The notes under the pieces: model-generated | The model's database searches: none | The model's input: only the letters and a program-made list of their open reading frames with translations | What the model was told of the DNA's origin: nothing | From: Mycobacterium sp. AT1 | Lineage (GTDB): Bacteria; Actinomycetota; Actinomycetes; Mycobacteriales; Mycobacteriaceae | Length of the DNA: 36,360 nucleotides | Assembly: GCF_002043095.1 (NCBI RefSeq) | Contig: NZ_MVOC01000001.1 | Coordinates: 1-36,360, forward strand | Direction: 5' to 3' | Translations under genes and position numbers: made by a program | Part shown: in pieces, positions 7,738 to 16,690 of the stretch | Layout: every line of letters begins with the position of its first letter | How positions within the stretch are numbered: position 1 is the stretch's first letter

Positions 7738-7932
7738 TCAGTCCTGCGCTCTCGCTTCGGCGCCCGTCTCGCCTGCGTCGAAGTCGTCGTCCGAACTCTG
7801 CTCGCCGACGTAGTTGCCACCGCCGTGCCGGTCTGCGCGCGAAGTCGCGACGTGCGCATCGTCGTCGACGTCGGGCTCGCTACCCGATTCGTTCCCGGGA
7901 TCCTGATCGTCTGTGCGGTGTCGTCCGGACAT
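7738..7932 (-). CDS. Small acidic hydrophilic protein, function unknown
   Basis: 64 residues, very rich in D, E, G and S (MSGRHRTDDQD at the start, EQSSDDDFDAGE near the end), with no hydrophobic segment. It is probably an unstructured cytoplasmic protein. Support for a real gene is the consensus GGAGG placed 7 bp before the ATG, and the downstream membrane protein gene starting 10 bp after its stop. No family recognised. A GGGTAC -10-like box lies 30-34 bp before the start. Confidence 0.6.
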   Translation of the reverse strand: MSGRHRTDDQDPGNESGSEPDVDDDAHVATSRADRHGGGNYVGEQSSDDDFDAGETGAEARAQD

Positions 7933-7961
7933 CGTCGTACCTCCTCGGTGCCCCCGACGAG

Positions 7962-7985
7962 TACCCCGATCGGTGCCGTCCAACC
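7962..7985 (-). promoter_or_regulatory. SigF-like promoter candidate for the 64-aa/membrane protein operon
   Basis: Minus strand: GGTTG (7981-7985), 14 nt, GGGTA (7962-7966, followed by C). The -10 is a perfect SigF match; the spacer is 1-2 nt shorter than usual and the -35 has one mismatch. Confidence 0.3.
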
Positions 7986-7992
7986 AGCGAGA

Positions 7993-8018
7993 CGTTTCAC
8001 GGCACCGCCGACCGGGCA
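7993..8018 (+). promoter_or_regulatory. SigF-like promoter candidate for the small lipoprotein gene
   Basis: CGTTT (7993-7997), exactly 16 nt, GGGCA (8014-8018), one base from each consensus half. It points at the lipoprotein gene starting at 8074 and is back to back with the minus-strand candidate 8 bp away. Confidence 0.3.
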
Positions 8019-8073
8019 CATGCAAGGGGACAATGCCGGTCCACGGCAAACTTTGCGGGAGGATTTTCACTTG

Positions 8074-8355
8074 ATGCGCATGAAGGCGATGACGGGTCTG
8101 GCAGCGGCGAGCATGACGTTGGGCGTCGTGCTGAGCGGCTGCGGCGCGAAGGTCGAGGGCGGTGACACGTCCTGCAAGGACTACATGTCGGCCAACGACG
8201 CAGACCAGCAGACGGCCGTGTCGAAGATGCTCAAGGACGAAAAGGGCACCGACGCGGCGCAGCTCGAAATCACCGGAACGAAGCTCTCGGTGCAGACCTT
8301 CTGCCAGACCGCGGGCAAGGAAGACACCAAGATCAAGGAAGCCCCGCACCTGTAG
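8074..8355 (+). CDS. Small lipoprotein with one likely disulfide (HdeA-like pattern)
   Basis: 93 residues. Signal peptide 1-22 ends in a lipobox, VLSGC with C23 as the lipidated residue. The mature part is about 70 residues with two further cysteines, C34 (DTSCKDYM) and C77 (QTFCQT), 43 apart and probably disulfide-linked, with acidic and amphipathic helices between. The two-cysteine helical pattern and size recall the periplasmic acid chaperone HdeA; this is only a resemblance by eye. GGGAGGA at 8057-8063 supports the start; TTG 8071 directly before the ATG is an alternative. Followed by a strong hairpin at 8396-8428. Confidence 0.8.
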   Translation: MRMKAMTGLAAASMTLGVVLSGCGAKVEGGDTSCKDYMSANDADQQTAVSKMLKDEKGTDAAQLEITGTKLSVQTFCQTAGKEDTKIKEAPHL

Positions 8356-8395
8356 AAGCCGAGTTTTAGAAGAGGCTGGTCGGGTAGTCGGTCAA

Positions 8396-8428
8396 GGTGG
8401 CGCAGCAGGCAATTGCCTGCGCGCCACC
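8396..8428 (+). terminator. Long hairpin between the lipoprotein gene and the glycosyltransferase operon
   Basis: Arms GGTGGCGC (8396-8403) and GCGCCACC (8421-8428) enclose a bulged A and then the perfect palindrome GCAGGCAATTGCCTGC. No U tract follows. It sits 41 bp after the lipoprotein stop and fits a terminator of that gene. A regulatory hairpin in the leader of the next operon is the alternative. Confidence 0.65.
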
Positions 8429-8491
8429 TTCGCCGATGAGAGGACTGTTTATGGGTAGCACCTGGCGAAGATCAGTGCTAGGCGAATCTCG

Positions 8492-9205
8492 GTGACCTTC
8501 GACAGTGCGGTGGTAGTCATCCCCGCCCACGACGAAGCAGAGAAACTGCCACGCTGTCTCAAGGCCGTCGTCACCGCCGCGGCCTGCGCGCCGGTACCGG
8601 TGCTGACCGTCGTCGTCCTCGACTCCTGTACCGACGAGAGTGCCTCGCTGGCCGGAGGATTCGGCGACGACGTGCACTTCGTCGAGGTCGAGGCGAAGAA
8701 CGTCGGGGCCTCGCGTGCCGCGGGCTTCGCCTACGCGCGAACGGTATGCGGCGTTGCCTCGGGTGACGAGTCCCGGATCTGGTATGCGACCACCGACGCG
8801 GACAGCCAGGTCGACGCGGACTGGTTGGTCCGCCAAATGAGCGCCGAAGCCGACATGGTGCTCGGCGTCGTGCGCGTGACCAATTGGCGGCACTTCTCCG
8901 CTTCGTCGGTGCGACGGTACCTGACCGCCTACCGCGCGAAGTTGCGGCGCAGCGGCGGCGGACACGACCACGTCCACGGGGCCAACATGGGTTTCCGAGC
9001 CGACGCGTACTGGAAGACGGGCGGTTTCGCGACACTGGTGTCCGACGAGGACGTCGACCTGGTGCGACGGTTCGAGCGGTGCGGACACCGAATCCACCGC
9101 GACGTCGGCCTCTCCGTGGTGACGTCGGCGCGACGCGAGGGCCGGGCGCCGCGCGGTTTCGCGAACCACCTCAAGTCGATGTCTCGACGCGACGGTGCGG
9201 CGTGA
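8492..9205 (+). CDS. Family 2 glycosyltransferase
   Basis: 237 residues, a single GT-A catalytic domain. VVVIPAHDEAEKLPRCL (7-23) is the nucleotide-sugar binding start of GT2 enzymes. TTDADSQVDADWL is the metal/UDP-binding DxD region. HGANMGFRADAYWKTGGF and SDEDVDLVRRFE are the acceptor and ED motifs. There are no membrane helices, so it would act at the inner face of the membrane or in the cytosol. GTG start at 8492. First gene of a four-gene operon; its TGA overlaps the next GTG. Donor and acceptor unknown, but a PIG-L deacetylase in the operon suggests an N-acetylated sugar is involved. Confidence 0.88.
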   Translation: MTFDSAVVVIPAHDEAEKLPRCLKAVVTAAACAPVPVLTVVVLDSCTDESASLAGGFGDDVHFVEVEAKNVGASRAAGFAYARTVCGVASGDESRIWYATTDADSQVDADWLVRQMSAEADMVLGVVRVTNWRHFSASSVRRYLTAYRAKLRRSGGGHDHVHGANMGFRADAYWKTGGFATLVSDEDVDLVRRFERCGHRIHRDVGLSVVTSARREGRAPRGFANHLKSMSRRDGAA

Positions 9206-10146
9206 CGGTCGCGCTGGTCCGGCGTTGGCTCGACGCCGGCGAACTCGACCTTCCCGCGCCGGGTTCCGGCCGCACGGGAACACGATGGTGGAAGCTGGCC
9301 GCCCTGACCGAGAACGACGTCGTGGCAGGCAGATTGGCCGAGGCGCACGCCGATGCGCTCGCGATCTTGGCCGAGCTCGGCGGGCCGAGTCCCGAAGCCG
9401 GGCGACTGTGGGGAGTCTGGGCCGCCGAGGCGCCGCACGCCGTCGTCACGGCACGCGACGACGCCGACGGTCGGGTGCTGCTCGACGGCACGAAGGCATG
9501 GTGTTCGGGTGCGGGAATCTGCACCGACGCCCTGATCACCGCTCGCTGCGGCGACAACGCACGCGGCCTCTACGCCGTCGACCTCGGCCAGGACGAGGTG
9601 GAACCCCTTCCCGACGAATGGAACAACGTCGGCATGCACGAGTCGGACACCAGGTCGGTGCGACTCAACGGAGCGGTGGGCGTGCCCGTCGGACGCCCTG
9701 GCGAGTACCTGTCCCGACCGGGGTTCTGGCACGGCGCAATTGGGGTTGCAGCCTGCTGGCTAGGAGGCGCCCGGGGGGTGGCCGCTCCGCTGTATCGAGC
9801 GGTGGCCACCGAACACGACGGCAAGGCCCCCGACGAGCACGCACGCGCACACCTCGGCGCCGTCGACGCGGCGCTCGCCGCCGCGGAGGCCATGCTCGTC
9901 TCGGCAGCGCGGTACGTCGACTCCGAACCTCGCGGCGACCGTGCCGAACTCATCGCGCGGAGGGTGCGCGCCGTCGTCGAATCGGCGGTCGACGAGGCCA
10001 TCGTCCGCACCGGCCGGGCGCTTGGACCTGGCCCGTTGGTGCTCGACGCCAGGCATGCCAAGAGGGTCGCGGACCTCACCGTCTACGTCCGCCAGAGTCA
10101 CGCGGAACGGGATCTCGCAGCGCTCGGGAAGCTGGCGGCCAAGTGA
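9202..10146 (+). CDS. Short acyl-CoA dehydrogenase-like flavoprotein
   Basis: 314 residues, shorter than the usual 380 or so, mainly because the N-terminal helical domain is reduced. Middle-domain signatures are GRVLLDGTKAWCSGAGICTDALI and the C-terminal helical end is AERDLAALGK, like acyl-CoA dehydrogenases. Whether FAD and a catalytic base are retained cannot be settled by eye. In a cluster with a glycosyltransferase, a PIG-L deacetylase and a methyltransferase, it may oxidise a biosynthetic intermediate rather than act in fatty-acid breakdown; that is inference. GTG start overlaps the glycosyltransferase stop (GTGA), and its own TGA overlaps the next GTG. Confidence 0.82.
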   Translation: MTVALVRRWLDAGELDLPAPGSGRTGTRWWKLAALTENDVVAGRLAEAHADALAILAELGGPSPEAGRLWGVWAAEAPHAVVTARDDADGRVLLDGTKAWCSGAGICTDALITARCGDNARGLYAVDLGQDEVEPLPDEWNNVGMHESDTRSVRLNGAVGVPVGRPGEYLSRPGFWHGAIGVAACWLGGARGVAAPLYRAVATEHDGKAPDEHARAHLGAVDAALAAAEAMLVSAARYVDSEPRGDRAELIARRVRAVVESAVDEAIVRTGRALGPGPLVLDARHAKRVADLTVYVRQSHAERDLAALGKLAAK

Positions 10147-10910
10147 CCTCCATGGTTCCTGGCAACGGGTTTCGATTCGCGGCGCAGCCCATCGCAGGGG
10201 GCGGCACGCCCGCGGCGGACTGGCGCGAGTGGGTCGGTGCGCTCCCCACCCTCGATCTCTCCGACTGCCCGGCGCTGGTTGTCGTGGCGCCCCATCCCGA
10301 CGACGAGACGCTCGGGTTCGGCGCGACCGCGTCCTTGCTCCGGTCGCGTGGCGTCGACGTCACCGTGGTGTCGGTCACCGACGGCGGCGGCTCGGTTCCC
10401 GGGTTGTCGCCCATGGAAAGACGGTGGTTGGAGCGCGATCGCCGTGCCGAACTACATTCCGCGACAACGGTTCTCGGCCTCGGTGAGCCGGTCGCCCTCG
10501 GGCTGCCCGACGGCGAACTGGCCCACCGGGAAGCCGAGCTGACCGCGATGCTCACCGACATCGTCGCGGCGGGCCCGTCCGGTACCTGGTGTGCGGCCAC
10601 CTGGCGTGGCGACGGCCACCCCGATCACGAAGCCGTCGGCCGCAGTGCCGCCGCAGCGGTGGCAGGCGCTGACGCCGAACTCCTGGAATTTCCGGTGTGG
10701 ATGTGGCATTGGGCGAAACCCGGTGACGCGGCGGTGCCGTGGCACCGCATGTCGGCTGCGCCCTACGACAGGGCGGCCACGGCGCGGAAGCGGCGCGCCG
10801 CTGCGGCCTTCGAGTCACAGCTCGTGCCGTACGAGGCCGGAATGGACGTGGTGCTGCCACCGTTCGTGCTGCAGCGGTTGTTCGCCGTTGGAGAGGCGGT
10901 CATTCGGTGA
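10143..10910 (+). CDS. PIG-L/LmbE-family N-acetylsugar deacetylase
   Basis: 255 residues. Zinc-site motif APHPDDETLGFG (49-60; ligands H51 and D54, general base D53) and the second motif GDGHPDHEAVG supply the third histidine. The family includes MshB, Mca and GlcNAc-PI deacetylases, which remove acetyl from N-acetylglucosaminyl compounds. MshB and Mca act in mycothiol metabolism, but this operon context is different, so a separate sugar conjugate is the likely substrate. Start GTG 10143 (GTGA overlap with the upstream stop) or ATG 10152. Third gene of the operon. Confidence 0.87.
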   Translation: MTSMVPGNGFRFAAQPIAGGGTPAADWREWVGALPTLDLSDCPALVVVAPHPDDETLGFGATASLLRSRGVDVTVVSVTDGGGSVPGLSPMERRWLERDRRAELHSATTVLGLGEPVALGLPDGELAHREAELTAMLTDIVAAGPSGTWCAATWRGDGHPDHEAVGRSAAAAVAGADAELLEFPVWMWHWAKPGDAAVPWHRMSAAPYDRAATARKRRAAAAFESQLVPYEAGMDVVLPPFVLQRLFAVGEAVIR

Positions 10911-11533
10911 TGGACCGGCTACCCGACGGGTACTTCGACGACGTCTACGCCGCCTCGGCTGATCCGTGGCGGATGGCCGAGCGTTGGTACGAGCAGCGCA
11001 AGTACTCGATCACCATGGCGATGTTGCCCGACCAGCGGTACCGGCACGCGTTCGAGCCCGGCTGCTCCATCGGCATGCTGACCGAGCGGCTTCTCGAGCG
11101 CTGCGACCACGTCACGTCATACGACGTGGCCCAGGCGGCGCTCGACACCACGAGGGGTCGCATTGGGGAACGGCCCGATCTCACCCTCGTCCGGTCGTCA
11201 CTCGACTCGCCGTGGCCGGGCGCCGACGTCGACTTGGTGGTGATCTCGGAGGTGGCCTACTACCTGTCCGGGCCGACGCTGCGCCGTGTGCTGGATCGAG
11301 AATGCGCGCTGCTGGCGCCGGGCGCGACCGTCGTCGCCGCGCACTGGCGGCACGCCGTCGCCGACTATCCCCTCTCGGGGGACCAGGCGAATGCCATGAT
11401 CGGCGAGACCGCCGACCTGACGGCGATGGCACGCTACCGCGACGACGACGTGGTCGTCGACGTACTGCGCAAGGGGGCGACCCAGTCGGTCGCCGTCAGC
11501 ACCGGGGTCCCCGGTGCGGTGGCTCAGAGTTAG
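10907..11533 (+). CDS. NodS-like SAM-dependent methyltransferase
   Basis: 208 residues. The opening YFDDVYAASADPWRMAERWYEQRKY and SAM-binding FEPGCSIGMLTERLLERC match the NodS/DUF-type class I methyltransferases, followed by TSYDVAQAAL (acidic end of beta 2) and VDLVVISEVAYYL (motif IV region). NodS N-methylates a deacetylated chitooligosaccharide, so a methyltransferase directly after a PIG-L deacetylase makes sense as deacetylation followed by N-methylation; this is inference. Start GTG 10907 (GTGA overlap) or ATG 10910 (TGATG overlap). Last gene of the operon; its TAG overlaps the stop of the convergent STAS gene by 4 bp (TTAG). Confidence 0.87.
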   Translation: MMDRLPDGYFDDVYAASADPWRMAERWYEQRKYSITMAMLPDQRYRHAFEPGCSIGMLTERLLERCDHVTSYDVAQAALDTTRGRIGERPDLTLVRSSLDSPWPGADVDLVVISEVAYYLSGPTLRRVLDRECALLAPGATVVAAHWRHAVADYPLSGDQANAMIGETADLTAMARYRDDDVVVDVLRKGATQSVAVSTGVPGAVAQS

Positions 11534-11958
11534 CGGCTCGTCACCAGTCGGAGGTGGCTGCGCGGCGGCCGCGTGACGGTGGCGACGGCGGCCTCCATCG
11601 AGTTGGCGACGGGGAGCCCGCCGTCGGGGTCGCACACCCGTAGCACCCGGTCGACCTCCGTGCCTGCCAGCACCACCCAGTTGACCGAGTATCGCGAACA
11701 CATCACGTTGATGCGATGCAATATCGAAAACCCTTGAACACCAAAGAATTCGAGTCCGCGGAGGTCGACGACCAGGCGGCTGGCGCTCTCCAGTTCACCC
11801 TCGACGTGCTTCCCGAGGGACAGTGCGTTGGCGGCGTCGAGCTCGCCGTCTGCAGTCACGATCATCACCGAGGCGCGTGCGGAAGTCGTGGTGGCGAACC
11901 GGACGCGTTCGCGAGGCAGGGCGGGTTCGTCGGTGGGAAAGCCGGTAGCTAGGGACAC
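11530..11958 (-). CDS. STAS-domain protein lacking the phosphorylatable residue
   Basis: 142 residues with a STAS fold: VMIVTADGELDAANAL, RLVVDLRGLEFFGVQGFSILHRIN and a C-terminal helix, plus basic/proline tails. At the position of the regulatory Ser/Thr (S61 in the other STAS protein of this window, FLASVG) it has valine, FFGVQG. If it binds an anti-sigma factor it should not be switched off by the usual phosphorylation. Start GTG 11958, preceded by GGAGG at good spacing. Convergent with the methyltransferase gene, sharing 4 bp at the stops. A mycobacterial SigF-type antagonist or an unrelated STAS sensor are both possible. Confidence 0.85.
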   Translation of the reverse strand: MSLATGFPTDEPALPRERVRFATTTSARASVMIVTADGELDAANALSLGKHVEGELESASRLVVDLRGLEFFGVQGFSILHRINVMCSRYSVNWVVLAGTEVDRVLRVCDPDGGLPVANSMEAAVATVTRPPRSHLRLVTSR

Positions 11959-13767
<1,809 letters not shown>

Positions 13768-13768
<1 letters not shown>

Positions 13769-14589
13769 TGGGGCGGCCGCCGCTGAACAAGGACACCAAG
13801 CTCTGCATCTCGCTGGCAGCTCGTCCCAGCAACATCGGTACCCGATTTCACAACCACCTCTACGAAGTCCTTGGTCTCGACTTCATCTACAAGGCGTTCA
13901 CCACGACCGACATCGCCGCCGCCATCGGGGGCGTCCGGGCGCTTGGCATCCGTGGATGCTCGGTCTCGATGCCGTTCAAGGAAGACGTCATCGCGCTGGT
14001 CGACGACGTCGAGCCATCGGCGCAGGCGATTCACTCGGTCAACACCATCGTCAACGACGACGGATACCTACGGGCGTCCAACACCGACTACCTCGCCGTG
14101 CAGCGGCTCATCGACGAACACGGGCTCGACGCCAGCGGGCGGGTGTTGATCCGCGGCAGCGGCGGCATGGCCAGCGCGGTCGGCGCGGCGTTCCGCGACC
14201 ACGGCTTCGGCTCGGGCATCGTGATCGCCCGCAACGCCGAGAGCGGCCGCGCGCTGGCCGATCGGCTCGGCTACGACTACGCAGCGGAGGTCGGCGCCCA
14301 CGTCGCTGACGTCATCGTCAACGTCACCCCGATCGGGATGGCCGGGGCGCCGGAGTCCTCCGAGAAGGCGTTCGACGAATCCACGATCGTGCACGCCAAG
14401 ACGGTCTTCGACGTGGTGGCGTTGCCGTCGGAGACGCCGCTGATCGAGGCCGCTCGGGCCGCAGGGGTGCACGTGGTGACGGGCGCCGAGGTGATCGCCC
14501 TGCAGGCCGCCGAGCAGTTCGAGCGCTACACCGGGGTGCGGCCGACAGCGGAGCAGGTGTCGGAGGCGTCGGCGATCTCTCGGGCGTGA
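13768..14589 (+). CDS. Shikimate 5-dehydrogenase-like oxidoreductase
   Basis: 273 residues, the usual AroE/YdiB length. The N-terminal substrate domain has SLAARPSNIGTRFHNHL, SVSMPFKEDVIALVDD (where true AroE has SVTxPHK; the lysine is kept) and NTIVND...ASNTDYLAV (the NTD substrate aspartate). The Rossmann domain has GSGGMASAVGAAF and ends with DVVALPSETPLIEAARAAG. The changed SMPFK motif suggests a quinate/shikimate paralogue rather than the housekeeping AroE. Translationally coupled to pat (TGATG), which suggests shared expression; a functional link is not evident. Stop is 3 bp from that of the convergent arrestin-like gene. Confidence 0.85.
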
Positions 14590-14592
14590 CGC

Positions 14593-15498
14593 CTAGGGCG
14601 CGTTGACCACGGTGATCGGTCGGCGCACCCGTTCCATCACGTGCCCGTTGAAGCCCTCGTACGTCAGCCGGGCCTGGACGTACCAGTTGACAGAGGAGTG
14701 CACCGCTGCCGCCGTCGGCGGCGCGTCGTCGGGGAGCTCGACCTCGAACGCAAACTCCACCGGTGTGCCGGCCCGCAACTGAACTCGCTTGTCCAGCTGA
14801 ACGATTCGACCGTCCAACTGGCCGCCGGGGCCGGGTGTGCGGGTCAGCGGGTGGGACTCGCGCTCGCGCTGCCACGACACGGCGAGGTCGCCGTCGGGCA
14901 GGTCGACGGTGGGTGTCAGGGTCACGTGGCCGGTGACGGTCTCCCCGGCTCGCCACACCGGCTTCGACAAGGAGACGTCGACGACGGTTTCGGCGGCACC
15001 CGAGACGTGTTCGAGCGGTTCGAGATACGACTCGACGTCCGCGGTGCCGATCCGCACGGTGAACTCACCGCGGGTCTCGACGTCTGGACCCTCGCGGTCG
15101 ACGGTGAGTCGGCACTCCCAGCGCGCGATCGCCGGTGACGACGCGGGTGCCCAGGACGGGATGCGAAACGACGACGACGCGCCGGTGAATTCGCTTGCGG
15201 CAACGGGCAACTCCTCGACTATGACACTCACCCAGTCGTCGGTGTCGCGGTCCCCGCCGTAGTTGGTGCCGACCTGGTCGGCCGTCCAGATCGTGTCGTT
15301 GCCTGTGGCTGCCGCTGAGTCGACGCGACCGGCCCAGTGGTACTGGTAGAAGTTGGTGTAACCCCAGTCGAGGCGGGCGGACCGGACCTTGCGAATCGGC
15401 TTGTCGGTGGTGATCGCCACCTCAACCGTCTGGCGTGGGGTGACGACGGTCGGGGTGACGACGACCGATGCGTCGCCTGAGCGATCGAAGAGTCCCAC
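14593..15498 (-). CDS. Arrestin-fold (Spo0M-like) protein
   Basis: 301 residues of almost entirely beta sequence, arranged as two tandem arrestin-like sandwiches. Segment 1 is about 10-150 (VVVTPTVVTPRQTVEVAITTDKPI...). Segment 2 is about 165-300 (VVDVSLSKPVWRAGETVTGHVTL, then VEFAFEVELPDDAPPTAAAVHSSVNWYVQARL), the latter close to Spo0M/arrestin C-domains. There is no signal peptide. Bacterial arrestin-fold proteins are thought to be scaffolds; the role in mycobacteria is not known to me. GTG start at 15498. It is third in a tight run after an LpqN-like lipoprotein and a two-helix membrane protein (gaps of 4 and 13 bp), suggesting an envelope-linked complex. Confidence 0.78.
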   Translation of the reverse strand: MGLFDRSGDASVVVTPTVVTPRQTVEVAITTDKPIRKVRSARLDWGYTNFYQYHWAGRVDSAAATGNDTIWTADQVGTNYGGDRDTDDWVSVIVEELPVAASEFTGASSSFRIPSWAPASSPAIARWECRLTVDREGPDVETRGEFTVRIGTADVESYLEPLEHVSGAAETVVDVSLSKPVWRAGETVTGHVTLTPTVDLPDGDLAVSWQRERESHPLTRTPGPGGQLDGRIVQLDKRVQLRAGTPVEFAFEVELPDDAPPTAAAVHSSVNWYVQARLTYEGFNGHVMERVRRPITVVNAP

Positions 15499-15511
15499 TA
15501 CGTCCCAATCT

Positions 15512-15922
15512 CTATGTCTGGTACCACTTCTTGTTCGCGTACTTCGCGCGGTTCGCGGCGTACTCCTCCGGGTGGTTCTTCTTCTGGTGCGCGCGCACCG
15601 GCCAGAACAGCAGCCACAGCAGCGGGTAGACGGTCACGTAGAAGGCGAGCTGGAACAGCCCGCCGACCAGGACCGCGAACACCCACGCCGGGTAGATGAG
15701 GATCAGGCAGAACTGGATGAACTGCTTGAGCACCACCGGGTAGCCCTCGGCCATCGACCAGACGAGGCGCGGACTCATCATGTGGAGGAACTGCTGCCAC
15801 CTCGACTTCTGCGCCTCCGCCTCGGCCTGAGCCTCGCTGACGTCGCGGCCGCGTTCCTCGCGGGTCAGCCCGCGCTGCGGCGGCGCGGGTTCGCTGGGAT
15901 GCGGATGCTGCGCCGAGGTCAT
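15512..15922 (-). CDS. Two-helix membrane protein, function unknown
   Basis: 136 residues. The N-terminal 45 are polar and charged (SEPAPPQRGLTREERGRDVSEAQAEAEAQK). Hydrophobic segments are about 68-90 (QFCLILIYPAWVFAVLVGGLF) and 91-108 (QLAFYVTVYPLLWLLFW), then a basic cytoplasmic-type tail (RAHQKKNHPEEYAANRAKYANKKWYQT). No family recognised. ATG 15922, 4 bp after the stop of the lipoprotein gene upstream; the arrestin-fold gene follows at 13 bp. The three are almost certainly one operon. Confidence 0.78.
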   Translation of the reverse strand: MTSAQHPHPSEPAPPQRGLTREERGRDVSEAQAEAEAQKSRWQQFLHMMSPRLVWSMAEGYPVVLKQFIQFCLILIYPAWVFAVLVGGLFQLAFYVTVYPLLWLLFWPVRAHQKKNHPEEYAANRAKYANKKWYQT

Positions 15923-15926
15923 GGTG

Positions 15927-16637
15927 CTAAGGCGTGATCTTGGTTTGTTCGTCGATCTTTGACGTGGCGTCCATCAGCGGGTTGATCTGGTCCTCGGTGC
16001 CGCTGGCGTTGAGCTGTAGGACGAAGATCCCGTTCTTGTCCGCGGCCGGGATGATCACCGTCTTCTGCGCGATGAGCTTCTTGGTGCCGTCCTGCACGTA
16101 CGTCGCGCCGATCTGGTACGCGTCGAACCCGCCCAGTTTGGCGTCACCACCGTCGCCGGCACTCTCGTATCCGGGAAGATTCTGCAGCTCGCCCGGCGCG
16201 AGCTTGAAGATTTCGGCGGGGTCCACGTTGCCGGTCAGCCTCGACATCACCGCGACGATCGTCGGCGGATTGGCGGCCACCGAAGGGTCGGCGAAGACGA
16301 TGGCACCGTACGCGCCCGGCGGGGTCTTGGGGCCCGCGTCGGCCCATCCCTCCGGGGTCGGCAGGTCGACTGTCGGCGTGCCGGGATCGCCACGCTTGAC
16401 GGGAGTCTCGGTGATCCCGTTCTCCTTGATGTAGTCGGCGATGGTCGGGTTGGCGCCGGCCTGAGTCGCCGTCGGTGCGGCACTGCTGGTGGCGGCGCTG
16501 CTGCTTGCCGAGCTGCTCGACGACGAGGAGGACGACGAGGTGGCCTCGGTCTTGGAGTCCGAACCGCACCCGGAGAGCGCCAGCCCCAAGGCGATCAGGG
16601 TGGCTGCGGAACCTGCGACCGTGCTGTGAGTTCTCAT
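15927..16637 (-). CDS. LpqN/LpqT-family lipoprotein with poly-serine linker
   Basis: 236 residues. The signal peptide ends in lipobox LALSGC with C24. A linker of about residues 28-60 is mostly serine, with a run of ten, then alanine, and would be flexible through the cell wall. The body from about residue 65 (IADYIKENGITETPVKRGDPG, VDLPTPEGW, AYGAIVF, LPGY...LGGFDAYQIGATY) matches the LpqN/LpqT fold of mycobacterial lipoproteins, which resemble PsbP/Mog1 domains. It would be anchored on the outer face of the plasma membrane. AGGGGA precedes the ATG. First gene of the lipoprotein/membrane protein/arrestin-fold operon. Confidence 0.87.
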   Translation of the reverse strand: MRTHSTVAGSAATLIALGLALSGCGSDSKTEATSSSSSSSSSSASSSAATSSAAPTATQAGANPTIADYIKENGITETPVKRGDPGTPTVDLPTPEGWADAGPKTPPGAYGAIVFADPSVAANPPTIVAVMSRLTGNVDPAEIFKLAPGELQNLPGYESAGDGGDAKLGGFDAYQIGATYVQDGTKKLIAQKTVIIPAADKNGIFVLQLNASGTEDQINPLMDATSKIDEQTKITP

Positions 16638-16690
16638 CTGATCCCCTGTTCGTCGACGAACTGAAGGTACACGTCAAACGGGTCGATTCG

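Noticed and set aside
9195..10142. Extended frame before the PIG-L gene
   Set aside because: Arginine-rich out-of-frame read of the acyl-CoA dehydrogenase-like gene.
16495..16560. Low-complexity repeat in the LpqN-like gene
   Set aside because: It is the serine linker with mixed serine codons, in frame, not an independent repeat or frameshift.
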